The position numbers and the translations under genes were made by a program. The notes beneath the pieces are model-generated. The model was not told the origin of the DNA. It saw only the letters and a program-made list of their open reading frames with translations, and searched no databases. A DNA stretch of 64,000 nucleotides, taken from contig JAAUZC010000015.1 of NCBI GenBank assembly GCA_014804795.1, positions 195,857-259,856 of the forward strand, given 5' to 3'. This stretch comes from Lachnospiraceae bacterium (lineage in GTDB: Bacteria; Bacillota; Clostridia; Lachnospirales; Lachnospiraceae). The stretch's first letter is position 1. Each line of letters starts with the position of its first letter. This document shows, in pieces, positions 35,291-44,807 of the stretch.

Positions 35291-38200
35291 ATGAACACTA
35301 TATGCCACGATATTTTCAGAGCCATTCACGAAGGGAAATGGCTGAAAATAGAATATAAAAACAAAGATGAGCAGATTACCAGATACTGGATAGGAATTCA
35401 TGATCTGAATGTGTCAAAACGTACTCTTTCTGTTGACGGACTGCATTTAGGCAGATATACAACGGATTTTTATAATACCATCTATATTGATTCCATTTTG
35501 TCTTCTCAAATCGTGGAAGGTTCTTATTGTCCCGTCAATAACAGACTGGTACAGGATATTTATCTGAATCCCCACAAATACAAAACGCTCTTTGATAACG
35601 TGGCAAACTTAAAGATACTGAACTATCTGGAAATGTGCAGCCGCATGGATACCACACCCTATTATTCAAACTTTGAGCTCGTTCAGTTTTTGGACAGAGA
35701 AAGTTTTCAGATGACAGATTATCAGCTCACCACAGAGCAATTCCAAACTATCGTAAAAAATTTTCAGTACAAAATGGATGAGCGGAATAAAACAGACGGT
35801 AAGCTTGTCATTCAGCAGCTTGCCATGAATGTACTGAGCATCCATACTACAAAAGGGTTATACGTACTTGCATACAGAAGACTGCAGCTTGACATAAAAC
35901 GGAAAGTCTTGCGGCCGGATGATGAAATTACTATATGCACAGAATTTATTTTCGGGGAAACAAAAGAAAATATCCGAAAATATCTTGACGCAGATGAATA
36001 TGATCTTTTAAAAGATTTTGAGAAAAATCAGGAACAGATCAAAGACCGGGTTGCAGCGCATACAAGGCAGGTTATGGGGGTGGACGACATGCCGTACATC
36101 ATCGGTCTCGGTATGGACATACCTCTGGATCTGCACAAAGAATATCAGGCGATCATCCAAATGTACAACACCGGGAAAGCTCCCGTTCCCATCAGAGCAT
36201 TTTTCGGCGATCTGTTAAACCGGCCTGTGCGCAAAAAAGAATATCCCATCACTCTGATCGATAAACGGATCAATCTCGATCAGCTTCTTGCCATCAATAA
36301 CGCCATGAAATACCCGGTGGCATACATTCAGGGTCCTCCCGGCACAGGTAAAACAAATACTATCATCAATACGATAGTGACCGCTTTTTTCAATGAGAAA
36401 ACGGTTCTTTTTGCATCTTATAATAACCATCCGATCAACAGCGTATTTGACAAACTTCTTTCCTTGAATTACAGGGGAAAACGGATTCCTTTTCCTGTGC
36501 TGCGTGTAGGAAATATAGACAAAGTCAGAGAAGCCATTGAACATATTAAAAATGTATACCTTCAAATGCAGGCGGTAACCGTATTCGAATCTACACTGGA
36601 CAGAAATAAAGATGACAGAGCAGAGCGCGCCAAAAAGCTGTCAAACCTCCTGAAAAAATACGAGGATGTACTTGATTTAAAAGAACGCCGGGAAACGCTG
36701 AACCGGATGATGGAATACCAGAAGAGACTCAAAGCTTCTCTGGAAATGGTTCCTTTTCAGACCGATTTACAGGGACGACAGTTAAATCAAATAGAAAACA
36801 GGATCAATACGCTTGGAAAAATTACGGATGCAGAAGCGCTTATGCTCTTAGACAACGATCTTGAGGAACTGTATAAGTATCTTTTTTATACTTCTGCGCG
36901 CCATATTAAAAAGCTGGATGAGGAAAGATACAAAGATCTTCGCCATATTCTTTTTGAGACAGATCCGGATAGACAGGTGGACAGTTTCAGAAAATATCTC
37001 CGCAAGACCGAAAACATCAAAAAACTCCAGAAAATATTTCCGGTTATCATCACCACATGTATATCCGCCCATAAACTGGGAGAACCAAAAACCATGTTCG
37101 ATATGGTGATCATCGATGAAGCAAGCCAATGTAATACGGCTGTTTCTCTTGTTCCGATCATTCGCGGGGAAAGTCTGATGTTAGTGGGCGATCCCCAACA
37201 GCTCAATCCTGTCATTTTACTGGACGAGATAGCGAATCAAAAGTTACGAAAACAGTATAATGTGGCTGATGAGTATGATTACAGAAAAAATTCCATTTAT
37301 AAGACATTTTTAGCCTGTGATTCTGTAAGCGATGAGGTTCTTTTACATAACCACTACCGCTGTAACAGAAAGATCATTGAATTTAATAACAGAAAGTATT
37401 ACAACTCGAAACTGAATGTCTGCTCTAAGAGTACCGAACAGCATCCTCTTGTCTATATGGAAGTAAAAAGTAATCCCGGCAGTATAAAAAATACCGCTGA
37501 TCAGGAAGCCGCAGAAATTATTCGCTACGCCCGCATGAATAAAGATAAGTCTATCGGTGTCATCACACCTTTTGTCAATCAAAAGAAGCTGATTGAGAAT
37601 GCCATCGAACAAAATCATCTGCAAAATGTGATCTGCGGAACGGTCCATGCTTTTCAGGGTGATGAAAAAGATGTCGTTCTGTTTTCCACCGCGATCACAA
37701 GCCAGACCCAGATGGGAACTTATGAGTGGCTCAAAAACAATAAAGAACTGATCAATGTGGCAACCTCCCGGGCAAAGGAAAAACTGATCGTACTTTCAGA
37801 TTCCGAACAGCTTGCCCGTCTGCATCAAAAAGATAGCGAAGATGATCTTTTTGAGCTTATAGAATATGTAAAGAAAAACGGAGAAGCCCGGGTAACAGAA
37901 AAGCGCGCCAATTCCAGAGCGCTCGGCGTAAAGCCTTTCAGCACGGCAACAGAAGAAGCCTTCATGGAAAACTTAAACCATGCGCTTCAAAACATCTGGC
38001 TGTCGCAGAACCGGTTTAATGTAAAAAAAGAAGTGGCAATTTCACAGGTTTTTCAGGAGAACACGAACTACAGCGACCTGTTCTATTCCGGCCGCTTCGA
38101 TTTCGTTGTATACGAACGTATGGGAGAAACCGAAATTCCGGTGCTGGCAATAGAACTGGACGGCAAGGAACATTTTGAGAACGAGATTGTAAAAAATCGT

Positions 38201-38326
38201 GACCGAAAGAAAAATGAAATCTGCCGTAACCATAATATGCAGATCATCCGTGTAGAAAATTCATATGCCAGACGTTACAATCATATCAAAGATATTTTGA
38301 TAAATTATTTTTCCATCATGCATTGA
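35291..38326 (+). CDS. Superfamily 1 helicase with C-terminal DUF2726-like nuclease domain
   Basis: DNA/RNA helicase-nuclease of 1011 residues. Residues 1-310 form an N-terminal domain of unknown fold. The helicase core has Walker A GPPGTGKT (348-355), Walker B DEAS (609-612), GDPQQLNP (633-640), HNHYRCN (motif IV region), and a C-terminal motor with GTVHAFQGDEKDVVLFSTA and NVATSRAKEKL. A helical insert lies at about 430-580. The end (about 925-1000) contains RFDFVVYE followed by AIELDGKEH (E955, D957, H960), typical of DUF2726/Vsr-like endonuclease folds. Such proteins occur in antiphage islands and in RNA or DNA quality control. It is on the strand opposite to its neighbours and splits rlmB from sigH. 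GGGAG lies 5 bases before the ATG. Confidence 0.92.
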   Translation: MNTICHDIFRAIHEGKWLKIEYKNKDEQITRYWIGIHDLNVSKRTLSVDGLHLGRYTTDFYNTIYIDSILSSQIVEGSYCPVNNRLVQDIYLNPHKYKTLFDNVANLKILNYLEMCSRMDTTPYYSNFELVQFLDRESFQMTDYQLTTEQFQTIVKNFQYKMDERNKTDGKLVIQQLAMNVLSIHTTKGLYVLAYRRLQLDIKRKVLRPDDEITICTEFIFGETKENIRKYLDADEYDLLKDFEKNQEQIKDRVAAHTRQVMGVDDMPYIIGLGMDIPLDLHKEYQAIIQMYNTGKAPVPIRAFFGDLLNRPVRKKEYPITLIDKRINLDQLLAINNAMKYPVAYIQGPPGTGKTNTIINTIVTAFFNEKTVLFASYNNHPINSVFDKLLSLNYRGKRIPFPVLRVGNIDKVREAIEHIKNVYLQMQAVTVFESTLDRNKDDRAERAKKLSNLLKKYEDVLDLKERRETLNRMMEYQKRLKASLEMVPFQTDLQGRQLNQIENRINTLGKITDAEALMLLDNDLEELYKYLFYTSARHIKKLDEERYKDLRHILFETDPDRQVDSFRKYLRKTENIKKLQKIFPVIITTCISAHKLGEPKTMFDMVIIDEASQCNTAVSLVPIIRGESLMLVGDPQQLNPVILLDEIANQKLRKQYNVADEYDYRKNSIYKTFLACDSVSDEVLLHNHYRCNRKIIEFNNRKYYNSKLNVCSKSTEQHPLVYMEVKSNPGSIKNTADQEAAEIIRYARMNKDKSIGVITPFVNQKKLIENAIEQNHLQNVICGTVHAFQGDEKDVVLFSTAITSQTQMGTYEWLKNNKELINVATSRAKEKLIVLSDSEQLARLHQKDSEDDLFELIEYVKKNGEARVTEKRANSRALGVKPFSTATEEAFMENLNHALQNIWLSQNRFNVKKEVAISQVFQENTNYSDLFYSGRFDFVVYERMGETEIPVLAIELDGKEHFENEIVKNRDRKKNEICRNHNMQIIRVENSYARRYNHIKDILINYFSIMH

Positions 38327-38341
38327 ATGAATCAGTATTTG

Positions 38342-39079
38342 CTACCCTCTCTGCCTCACAATCTCATAGGCCAACACTCCCGCCGCCACAGAAGCATTCA
38401 GGGAATCAATGTTTCCTTTCATCGGAATGGAAGCGACCATATCGCAGTTTTCTTTCACAAGACGTCCGACGCCCTCCCCCTCGCTTCCGACCACAAGCCC
38501 AATGGGTCCCTTTAAATTCAGATCATACATCCTCGTTCCGCCCATATCCGCGCAGACCATCCACATGCCCTGCTTTTTCAGTTCCTCCATCGTCCGCACC
38601 AGATTGGTCACCCGGACAACCGGAGTATAGTTGAGCGCCCCCGCTGAAGTGCGCGCTACCGCTGCCGTCAGCCCTACCGCACGGTTTTTCGGAATGATCA
38701 CGCCGTGGGCGCCCGCCAGATTCGCAGTTCTGATAATGGCACCCAGATTATGGGGATCTTCGATATTGTCCAACAAAATAAAGAACGGATCTTCTCCTTT
38801 CTCTTTCGCCGCCGCAAACAGATCCTCTAATTCCGCATACTCATAAGCTGCCGCCATAGCGATAACGCCCTGATGATGCCCGGTCTCCGAAAGCTGGTCG
38901 AGGCGTTCTTTGGCCACAAACTTCACAAAGCAGCCCTGCTTTTTCGCTTCCCGCTTGATCGTCATCACCGGTCCATCCTGACAGCCGTCCAGAATATAAA
39001 GCTTGTCAATCGGTTTTCCGCTTTTTAATGCCTCCTGTACGGCATTTCTGCCCTCTATTGTAAATTCACGATACGCCAT
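38342..39079 (-). CDS. rlmB: 23S rRNA 2'-O-ribose guanosine methyltransferase, RlmB/TrmH type
   Basis: SpoU-family methyltransferase of 245 residues that modifies 23S rRNA with S-adenosylmethionine. The N-terminal substrate-binding domain is IEGRNAVQEALKSG...HQGVIAMAA. The C-terminal knotted domain shows the three SpoU motifs: LDNIEDPHNLGAIIRTANLAGAHGV, then GLVVGSEGEGV, and SIPMKGNIDSLNASVAAGVLAYE. The ATG at 39079 has AAAGGA 5 bases upstream. It follows mrnC by 83 bases and cysS in the conserved order. Its stop is only 15 bases from the converging helicase-nuclease gene, and no terminator is seen there. Confidence 0.96.
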   Translation of the reverse strand: MAYREFTIEGRNAVQEALKSGKPIDKLYILDGCQDGPVMTIKREAKKQGCFVKFVAKERLDQLSETGHHQGVIAMAAAYEYAELEDLFAAAKEKGEDPFFILLDNIEDPHNLGAIIRTANLAGAHGVIIPKNRAVGLTAAVARTSAGALNYTPVVRVTNLVRTMEELKKQGMWMVCADMGGTRMYDLNLKGPIGLVVGSEGEGVGRLVKENCDMVASIPMKGNIDSLNASVAAGVLAYEIVRQRG

Positions 39080-39162
39080 AATGATCCTTTCCCGCACACG
39101 CCTTTCCATTCAGCCTTCTCACCGCATCGATATCAAAAGCTCCGTCGCCATGAAACGTCATT

Positions 39163-39603
39163 TTATATACTCAGCCCACACTTTTCAAGCCCTGTTTTCA
39201 ACAGCTCCAGCACCCGTTTTGTTCTTCCCGTCAGATACAGATAGCCGAAAAGCGCTTCCAGAGCCGTTGCATTTTTGTACTCTGTCAGGGACGCATTTTT
39301 TGCTTTTGTATGGAAACGGGCGTTTCTTCCGCGTTTTAAAACATCCGCTTCCTCTTCCGATACTTCCTCCAACAACACCTTATAGATATCAGACTGCGTT
39401 CCCGCTTTGGAAAATCCGGACGCTTCCCTATGGAGCTTTTGGGGCGACTTATTGCCCTTTTCTACCACCACGGTGCGGATGATCAACTCATAGACACAAT
39501 CCCCTATATAGGCAAGTGTCAACGGAGAAAAATTTCTGATATCCTGTTCTTTACAGTCAAAGCTCTCCCGGATACTGTCGGGGAACCTTACGCCTTCTTC
39601 CAT
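39163..39603 (-). CDS. mrnC: Mini-ribonuclease 3
   Basis: Small RNase III-like enzyme of 146 residues that matures 23S rRNA ends. It has only the nuclease domain and lacks the double-stranded RNA-binding domain of RNase III. The catalytic segments are LAYIGDCVYELIIRT, with the conserved Asp, and ATALEALFGYLYLTG, with the conserved Glu. It starts inside the last codons of cysS, overlapping by 16 bases, with AGAGGG 6 bases before the ATG. The order cysS-mrnC-rlmB is the same as in Bacillus. Confidence 0.95.
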   Translation of the reverse strand: MEEGVRFPDSIRESFDCKEQDIRNFSPLTLAYIGDCVYELIIRTVVVEKGNKSPQKLHREASGFSKAGTQSDIYKVLLEEVSEEEADVLKRGRNARFHTKAKNASLTEYKNATALEALFGYLYLTGRTKRVLELLKTGLEKCGLSI

Positions 39604-40997
39604 TTTACGCCCTCTCTCGTGTCTTCCAGCACAATACCCTTTTGCAGAAGTTCGTTTCTGATCTCATCCGCCCGGGCAAAGTTTTTTGCTTTCCTTGCCT
39701 CCTGCCGCTGTGCAATCAATGCCTCTATATCCTCCGGCAGCAGCTCTTCCTTCTTCTCAACGATCAGGCCGCAGATATCGGTCAGCGTTATGATCTCATT
39801 TTTCAGTGCCTGTAAGTAAGCTTTTGAGTGCTCTCCGTCTGTATTTGTATTCACAAATTTTACAAGCTCAAAGATCGCAGAAATCGCATCCGCAGTATTG
39901 AAGTCATCTTCCATAGCATCCTCAAATTTTGCGATAAAAGCTTTTGCATCTTCTTCCGCCTGCTTTTCCGCAGCGCTTTCTTCCTCCTCTTTCGCACTCT
40001 TTATCAAGAAATTCAGGTTCTCCACCGCCGTAACGATTCTGTCATAGCCGTTCTGGGCCGCCTGCATCAGATCCGCGCTGAAATTCAGGGGGCTTCTGTA
40101 ATGTGCCGAAAGCATAAAGAACCGCAGCACCTGCAGATCATATTTTTCAGAAATATCCCGCACCGTAAAGAAATTTCCGGCAGATTTAGACATCTTCCGA
40201 TTGTCAATATTCAGAAAAGCATTGTGCATCCAATAGCGCGCAAAGGTTTTATCGTTGGCCGCCTCCGACTGGGCAATCTCGTTTTCATGGTGGGGGAAGA
40301 TCAGATCCTCGCCTCCCGCATGAATATCAATTTCATCTCCCAGATATTTCTTGCTCATCACTGAACATTCAATATGCCAGCCCGGTCTTCCGTCGCACCA
40401 CGGAGATTCCCAGTAAGGCTCTCCCTCTTTTTTCGGTTTCCACAGCACAAAATCAAGGGAATCTTCTTTCTGATCCTCCCCTGAAACAAGAAGGGAACGG
40501 TTTCCGCCCTGCAGATCATCCAAATTTTTGTGGGACAGTTTGCCGTACTCTTTAAAACTTCTTGTCCGGAAGTATACCGTGCCGTCCGCCGCACGGTAAG
40601 CATGTCCCTTTTCGATCAGGGTCTCGATCATCTCGAGCATCCCGTCTATTTCCTGTGTTGCCAGCGGATGTGTCGTGGCGGGTTTCACATTCATACCCTC
40701 CATATCTTTTTTACATTCCGCTATATACCGTTCAGAAATCACGGAAGCATCCACGCCTTCCTCCAAAGCCTTTTTGATGATCTTGTCATCCACATCCGTA
40801 AAATTCGATACAAAATTTACATCATAGCCCTTATACTCCATATACCGACGCACTGTGTCGAAAACAAGCATCGGCCGGGCATTGCCGATATGGATCAGGT
40901 TATAAACGGTAGGACCGCACACATACATGCGCACCTTCCCCTCTTCTATCGGAACAAATTCTTCTTTCCTGCCGGATAGTGTGTTATAAATTTTCAT
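39588..40997 (-). CDS. cysS: Cysteinyl-tRNA synthetase
   Basis: Class I aminoacyl-tRNA synthetase of 469 residues that charges tRNA-Cys. The HIGH-type motif is in LIHIGNARP (about residues 34-42), the zinc and Cys site starts at [10 protein letters not shown], and [10 protein letters not shown] and [11 protein letters not shown] follow. KMSKS is in RKMSKSAGN at about 268-276. The C-terminal anticodon-binding helices follow. AGGAG lies 10 bases before the ATG. It lies 27 bases after cysE, joining cysteine synthesis and use in one transcript. No T-box leader is seen ahead of it. Confidence 0.97.
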   Translation of the reverse strand: MKIYNTLSGRKEEFVPIEEGKVRMYVCGPTVYNLIHIGNARPMLVFDTVRRYMEYKGYDVNFVSNFTDVDDKIIKKALEEGVDASVISERYIAECKKDMEGMNVKPATTHPLATQEIDGMLEMIETLIEKGHAYRAADGTVYFRTRSFKEYGKLSHKNLDDLQGGNRSLLVSGEDQKEDSLDFVLWKPKKEGEPYWESPWCDGRPGWHIECSVMSKKYLGDEIDIHAGGEDLIFPHHENEIAQSEAANDKTFARYWMHNAFLNIDNRKMSKSAGNFFTVRDISEKYDLQVLRFFMLSAHYRSPLNFSADLMQAAQNGYDRIVTAVENLNFLIKSAKEEEESAAEKQAEEDAKAFIAKFEDAMEDDFNTADAISAIFELVKFVNTNTDGEHSKAYLQALKNEIITLTDICGLIVEKKEELLPEDIEALIAQRQEARKAKNFARADEIRNELLQKGIVLEDTREGVKWKKA

Positions 40998-41024
40998 AAT
41001 ATGTTTTCTCCTGTTCCAGTTTTA

Positions 41025-41699
41025 TCAATCTCCTATTTTACGCCGCAGCTGCCGCATTTCCTCTTCCAACGTCAACAGATGGTTTGTCAGTTCCGCATTG
41101 GCTTTCTTCAACCCCGCAATATCCTCCTGTACCGGGTCGGGAAGATCTACCTGATTCAGTTCTTCCTGCGGGAAGTTCTGCTTCGTCCGCTTTACCACAT
41201 GCCCCGGCACGCCGACTACCGTAGACCCGGGCGGCACCTCCTCCAGCACCACGCTTCCGGCGCCGATCTTGGAATTATCCCCGATGGTGAATGACCCTAA
41301 TACCTTTGCGCCCGCACTGATCATCACGTTGTTTCCCACCGTAGGATGTCGCTTCCCCTGCTCCTTACCGGTTCCGCCCAGTGTCACCCCCTGATAGAGC
41401 GTCACATTGTCTCCCAATACAGCGGTCTCACCGATGATCACACCGTTTCCGTGATCGATAAACAGCCCCTTTCCGATCGTCGCTCCGGGATGAATCTCGA
41501 TGCCCGTCTTGCGTACAGCCCTCTGGGACACCCACCTCGCCAGAAAATAATGTCTCTTTATGTACAGTTTGTGAGCCAGTCTGTAGTGCAGCATTACCTT
41601 AAAACTGGGATACAAAAAGACCTCCCAGTTGCTGTGGATCGCCGGGTCTCTCTCTCGTATAATTTTGATTTCATCCCGAATATTTTTGATAAAACCCAT
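41025..41699 (-). CDS. cysE: Serine O-acetyltransferase
   Basis: Makes O-acetylserine from serine and acetyl-CoA, the first step of cysteine synthesis. It has 224 residues, with an N-terminal helical part and a left-handed beta-helix of hexapeptide repeats (HPGATIGKGLFIDHGNGVIIGETAVLGDNVTLYQGVTLGG). The catalytic His in DHGNG and the His after GKR in KRHPTVGNN are present. The last 40 residues add a coiled-coil-like tail (LKKANAELTNHLLTLEEEMRQLRRKIG) in place of a short regulatory C-terminus. It has its own promoter and is followed by cysS. Confidence 0.95.
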   Translation of the reverse strand: MGFIKNIRDEIKIIRERDPAIHSNWEVFLYPSFKVMLHYRLAHKLYIKRHYFLARWVSQRAVRKTGIEIHPGATIGKGLFIDHGNGVIIGETAVLGDNVTLYQGVTLGGTGKEQGKRHPTVGNNVMISAGAKVLGSFTIGDNSKIGAGSVVLEEVPPGSTVVGVPGHVVKRTKQNFPQEELNQVDLPDPVQEDIAGLKKANAELTNHLLTLEEEMRQLRRKIGD

Positions 41700-41748
41700 G
41701 CTGCCTGTTCCTTCCTGCAGCCGCTTGTTTTTCTTATGCGGCTATTAC

Positions 41749-41777
41749 ATTATATGCTATCCCGCTCTAAATGTCAT
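41749..41777 (-). promoter_or_regulatory. Predicted sigma-A promoter of cysE-cysS-mrnC-rlmB
   Basis: On the minus strand ATGACA (41772-41777) and a perfect TATAAT (41749-41754) are 17 bases apart. The leader of about 45 bases contains a hairpin, AGCCGC/GCGGCT, just ahead of the ribosome site. It is too short for a Cys T-box. Confidence 0.72.
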
Positions 41778-41807
41778 GCTTTTTCATAACACTCTGAAAA
41801 GATGCCT

Positions 41808-42347
41808 CTATTCCTGCAGTTTCGGGCAGCCGCTGCAATTTCCGCACCCTGAGACATTCTCCGCATGCAATTCCATAGGGGTTGTCAAAAGACAGATTGC
41901 CTGAGCCGAAATGCCCTCGCCGCTTCCGGTAAACCCAAGCCCCTCCTCTGTAGTCGCTTTTACATTTACCTGCGCCGCTTCAATTTCCAGCGCCGCGGCG
42001 ATATTTTCCCGCATTTTATCAATATGAGGCCGCATTTTCGGAGCCTGTGCAATGATCGTCGCATCAATATTTTCTATCAAAAAAGTATGCTCTGTGAGCA
42101 AAGCGCCCACTTTTTTTAGCAGCTCTATGGAAGAAATGCCCCTGTAAGCTTCGTCCGTATCCGGGAAATGCTTCCCGATATCCCCGAGTGCCGCCGCCCC
42201 AAGCAGAGCATCCATAACCGCATGCAGCAGCACGTCCGCGTCAGAGTGCCCTAAAAGCCCTTTCTCATAAGGGATTTCCACGCCGCCTATGATACATTTT
42301 CTGTTTTCCACTAGCCTGTGCACATCATAGCCTGTCCCTATTCTCAT
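41808..42347 (-). CDS. ispF: 2-C-methyl-D-erythritol 2,4-cyclodiphosphate synthase with a Cys-rich tail
   Basis: Fifth step of the MEP isoprenoid pathway. The first 157 residues are a standard Isp[10 protein letters not shown] with metal-binding D and [21 protein letters not shown], and [15 protein letters not shown]. The family normally ends there (about 155-160 residues). This protein has a further 20 residues with the pattern C-G-N-C-S-G-C-P, three closely spaced Cys. The tail could hold a metal ion or an iron-sulfur cluster, or be a redox switch; this is inference. It starts 19 bases after the Suv3-like helicase stop, in one transcript with it. ispD is not adjacent. Confidence 0.95.
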   Translation of the reverse strand: MRIGTGYDVHRLVENRKCIIGGVEIPYEKGLLGHSDADVLLHAVMDALLGAAALGDIGKHFPDTDEAYRGISSIELLKKVGALLTEHTFLIENIDATIIAQAPKMRPHIDKMRENIAAALEIEAAQVNVKATTEEGLGFTGSGEGISAQAICLLTTPMELHAENVSGCGNCSGCPKLQE

Positions 42348-42366
42348 ACACTCTCTCCAATCTGTT

Positions 42367-44481
42367 TCAACCCTCGTTACTTTCTCCCGCCATAACAGTC
42401 TGCCTCGGTTTTCTTCGCCTTCTCCTGCGATGACTGCCCGTTTTCTTCATTTCCTTTTCGGGCGTCTCCGCCTTTCCCTGACGCTCCTGCCCTCTGCCAT
42501 TTTCGCCGCTGTAACCCTTTTTTCGTCCCATCAGAGAGAACTTTCTGCCGCCTTGGTGGCAATCATCACAGACCGTAAATCTATAACCGAAGGGCAGCGG
42601 CTTTCCGCAGTATTTGCATTTCTGAATATAGTCCTTTTTATTGCCCACCAGATACCGCATGATCGTATCTTCGGTCTTTTCCCTCTCCCTGGCAAGACGC
42701 TCCACATCCATCTCTTTTCCCAGTCTTGTGGAAAACTGATGATACAGATCAAGCATCTTGTAAAAAGTCTCATACCGCATAAGTCCCTTGTCGGTACACA
42801 TGGAAAGCGCCGGAAAATGCAGAGACACATCCGCTGTATAAGTTTCGCAGTAATAAAGCCAAAGATCCACAATATCCCTGTTTTTAATATCGATAGAACA
42901 GGTTAACATCCGATACAATGTCCGCTTGTCATCAAAACCGTCAATGTCTTTCCGCTCTCTGTAAGCCCGCTCATATAAAAACAGCATCTCATCAATACTG
43001 ACTTTCTCAAAGGGCGGCGACGGCTCCACCGACTTCCAGACTTTCAGAATCGTATCAAGAGGATCTTCCATATCAAGCAGCACATGCGGAAACCCAAGAC
43101 TCACACGGCTTACAGGCTCCTCCGCCTTTGCATAGTTCTCCTTAATATACGCAAGCTCTTCCTCGCCCATCGCATTCACATAGCCGACATCATAAATTCC
43201 ATAGCGCCCGGCACGTCCGGAAATCTGCTTGATCTCCGGCACTTTCAGTTTACGTTTCTCGTGTCCGTCATATTTATCGATCTGAATAAAAACGATCCGC
43301 CTCACTGGAAGATTGAGTCCCATGCCGATGGCATCCGTCGATACTACTACTTTGCTCGTCTTCTCCGTAAACAATTTGATCTGTCTTCTTCGTATCTCGG
43401 GCGGCAGAGAGCCATAGATCACGCTGGCGCGGATGCCCTCCCTCTCCAGGCGCCCCGCAATATCCAATACAGCACGCTTTGTGAAAAGAATCAGCGCATC
43501 CCCCTCTCTCACATCCTCCGGAAAACGGAATGCTTCATCCTCGCAGACCAGTTTTGTCATGCGCTCATAATGGTTGAGTTCACTGCTGTCGCCGCAAAGG
43601 GAGATCAGGTGCGTCACAACATCCTGCGCTGCCGGACTCATACAGACATGGATCTCTTTTGCCTTCACCCCCAGTATCGCCCTTGTCCAGGAGTGTCCTC
43701 TGTCCTCGTCCGCTATCATCTGCGCCTCATCAATGACAGCAATGTCATATTCTTTTTCAATGTCCAACATTTCTATTGTTGAAGAAATGACACGGCTGTT
43801 TTCCTCAAAAATGTATTCTTCCCCGGTCAGCATGCTGCAGGGCACGCCCGCCTCCATCATGCGCTCATACACTTCCAGCGCAAGAAGTCTTAAAGGCCCC
43901 AGATATGTGCCATTCTCCGCAGTTTTCAGCCTCTCCAGCGCCTGGTAGGTCTTTCCGCAGTTGGTAGGACCCACATGCAGAATAAAATGCCTTTTCATCG
44001 CAAGCGCTTCCTGAAACTCTGTCTCCGGGTTCATCGGCACCATATCGATGATTTCACCGCGGATTCCCACATCCGCATAACTTCTGCATAACGCTTTTAA
44101 TGTTCTGCGGCATATTTCAAAAGAAAGTTCCGTGCGCAGATACTCTAAAAATTTCCCGGTAACGATTTCTGCTTCACTGTCGGTTAACTCCGCCATATCA
44201 AGACGCACAAGCTCCGGCAGAACCATATCCCTGATTTCCATCATCGCAATCTGGTTTTTTTCACGAAACGCATAATAGCTGAGATTCCGAAGCTGTCTGT
44301 GGTAATCCTCCAGTTTCGCTGTCTTTATTTTTGCCGAGCCTGTTCGTTTTAATTCCTGAAAGAGTGTTTTGATTCTTTTTTCGTAACTGCTCTTTCCGTC
44401 ATTTTTCTTCTTTTTTAATTTTAATGAGCTGTCCCTGTACTGTGTAAAATAAAACTGTACCAGCTTGTCCCGTTGTACCAT
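42367..44481 (-). CDS. Suv3-like ATP-dependent RNA helicase
   Basis: DExH-type helicase of 704 residues resembling mitochondrial Suv3, which works with RNA-degrading nucleases. Motif [11 protein letters not shown] is at 171-180 and motif II DEAQ at 251-254. The second motor shows a [19 protein letters not shown] segment and [11 protein letters not shown] zinc ribbon CKYCGK...CDDC lies near residue 640. The tail is very basic ([12 protein letters not shown]) and probably binds RNA. It lies between the tRNA region and ispF and has an AGGA ribosome site only 4 bases from the ATG. RNA turnover is the likely role by homology. Confidence 0.92.
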   Translation of the reverse strand: MVQRDKLVQFYFTQYRDSSLKLKKKKNDGKSSYEKRIKTLFQELKRTGSAKIKTAKLEDYHRQLRNLSYYAFREKNQIAMMEIRDMVLPELVRLDMAELTDSEAEIVTGKFLEYLRTELSFEICRRTLKALCRSYADVGIRGEIIDMVPMNPETEFQEALAMKRHFILHVGPTNCGKTYQALERLKTAENGTYLGPLRLLALEVYERMMEAGVPCSMLTGEEYIFEENSRVISSTIEMLDIEKEYDIAVIDEAQMIADEDRGHSWTRAILGVKAKEIHVCMSPAAQDVVTHLISLCGDSSELNHYERMTKLVCEDEAFRFPEDVREGDALILFTKRAVLDIAGRLEREGIRASVIYGSLPPEIRRRQIKLFTEKTSKVVVSTDAIGMGLNLPVRRIVFIQIDKYDGHEKRKLKVPEIKQISGRAGRYGIYDVGYVNAMGEEELAYIKENYAKAEEPVSRVSLGFPHVLLDMEDPLDTILKVWKSVEPSPPFEKVSIDEMLFLYERAYRERKDIDGFDDKRTLYRMLTCSIDIKNRDIVDLWLYYCETYTADVSLHFPALSMCTDKGLMRYETFYKMLDLYHQFSTRLGKEMDVERLAREREKTEDTIMRYLVGNKKDYIQKCKYCGKPLPFGYRFTVCDDCHQGGRKFSLMGRKKGYSGENGRGQERQGKAETPEKEMKKTGSHRRRRRRKPRQTVMAGESNEG

Positions 44482-44510
44482 AAAGTCCTGCTTTCTGCCT
44501 TATATTTGTA

Positions 44511-44671
44511 GATGAAAGCCAGGTGCTCCGTGCTTCGCACTCCCGCATCTGCCGCCGGTATTCGCAATCCGGCCCATCGGCCTGCTTGCTCATATCGTCT
44601 TGCCTGTCCAATGTCCATAAATCGACGCATGCAAGCATGCTCGCTTCACGTCCATCGACAGGACTTTCATC
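44511..44671. repeat. Intergenic element with terminal inverted repeats (MITE-like)
   Basis: A GC-rich stretch of 161 bases bounded by GATGAAAG at the left and CTTTCATC at the right, a perfect 8-base inverted repeat. Inside it lies a perfect palindrome, GCATGC-A-A-GCATGC, and a GTGC...GCAC hairpin. It lies between the Suv3-like gene and the tRNA terminator and encodes no supported protein. It may be a small non-autonomous mobile or repeated element; only one copy is seen in this window. Confidence 0.4.
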
Positions 44672-44673
44672 GT

Positions 44674-44702
44674 AAAAAAGCCTTGAATAACTTCAAGGCT
44701 TT
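44674..44702 (-). terminator. Terminator of the tRNA-Val / tRNA-Met unit
   Basis: AGCCTTGAA and TTCAAGGCT form a 9-base-pair hairpin with a 4-base loop at 44679-44700. On the minus strand it is followed by TTTTTT. It lies just after the 3' end of tRNA-Met. Confidence 0.9.
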
Positions 44703-44706
44703 ACAG

Positions 44707-44780
44707 TAGCGAGAGAGAGACTTGAACTCTCAACCTCCCGGGTATGAACCGGACGCTCTAGCCAGTTGAGCCATCTCGCC
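44707..44780 (-). tRNA. tRNA-Met (CAU anticodon)
   Basis: The minus strand folds as a tRNA of 74 bases. The acceptor GGCGAGA pairs with TCTCGCT, the anticodon loop is TTCATAC between CCGG and CCGG, and the T-arm contains GTTCAAGTC. The anticodon CAT reads AUG. CCA is not encoded. Whether it is an elongator Met tRNA or a lysidine-modified Ile tRNA cannot be settled by eye. It is the second of two tRNAs in one unit. Confidence 0.93.
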
Positions 44781-44807
44781 ATATATCTTACAGATTTTTG
44801 TTTGAAA

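Noticed and set aside
41700..41807. Cys T-box ahead of cysE-cysS
   Set aside because: The region is too short and lacks the T-box core; only a simple hairpin is present.
44399..44638. Small minus-strand frames overlapping the Suv3 start
   Set aside because: They lie in the inverted-repeat-bounded intergenic element and have no ribosome site or recognisable product.
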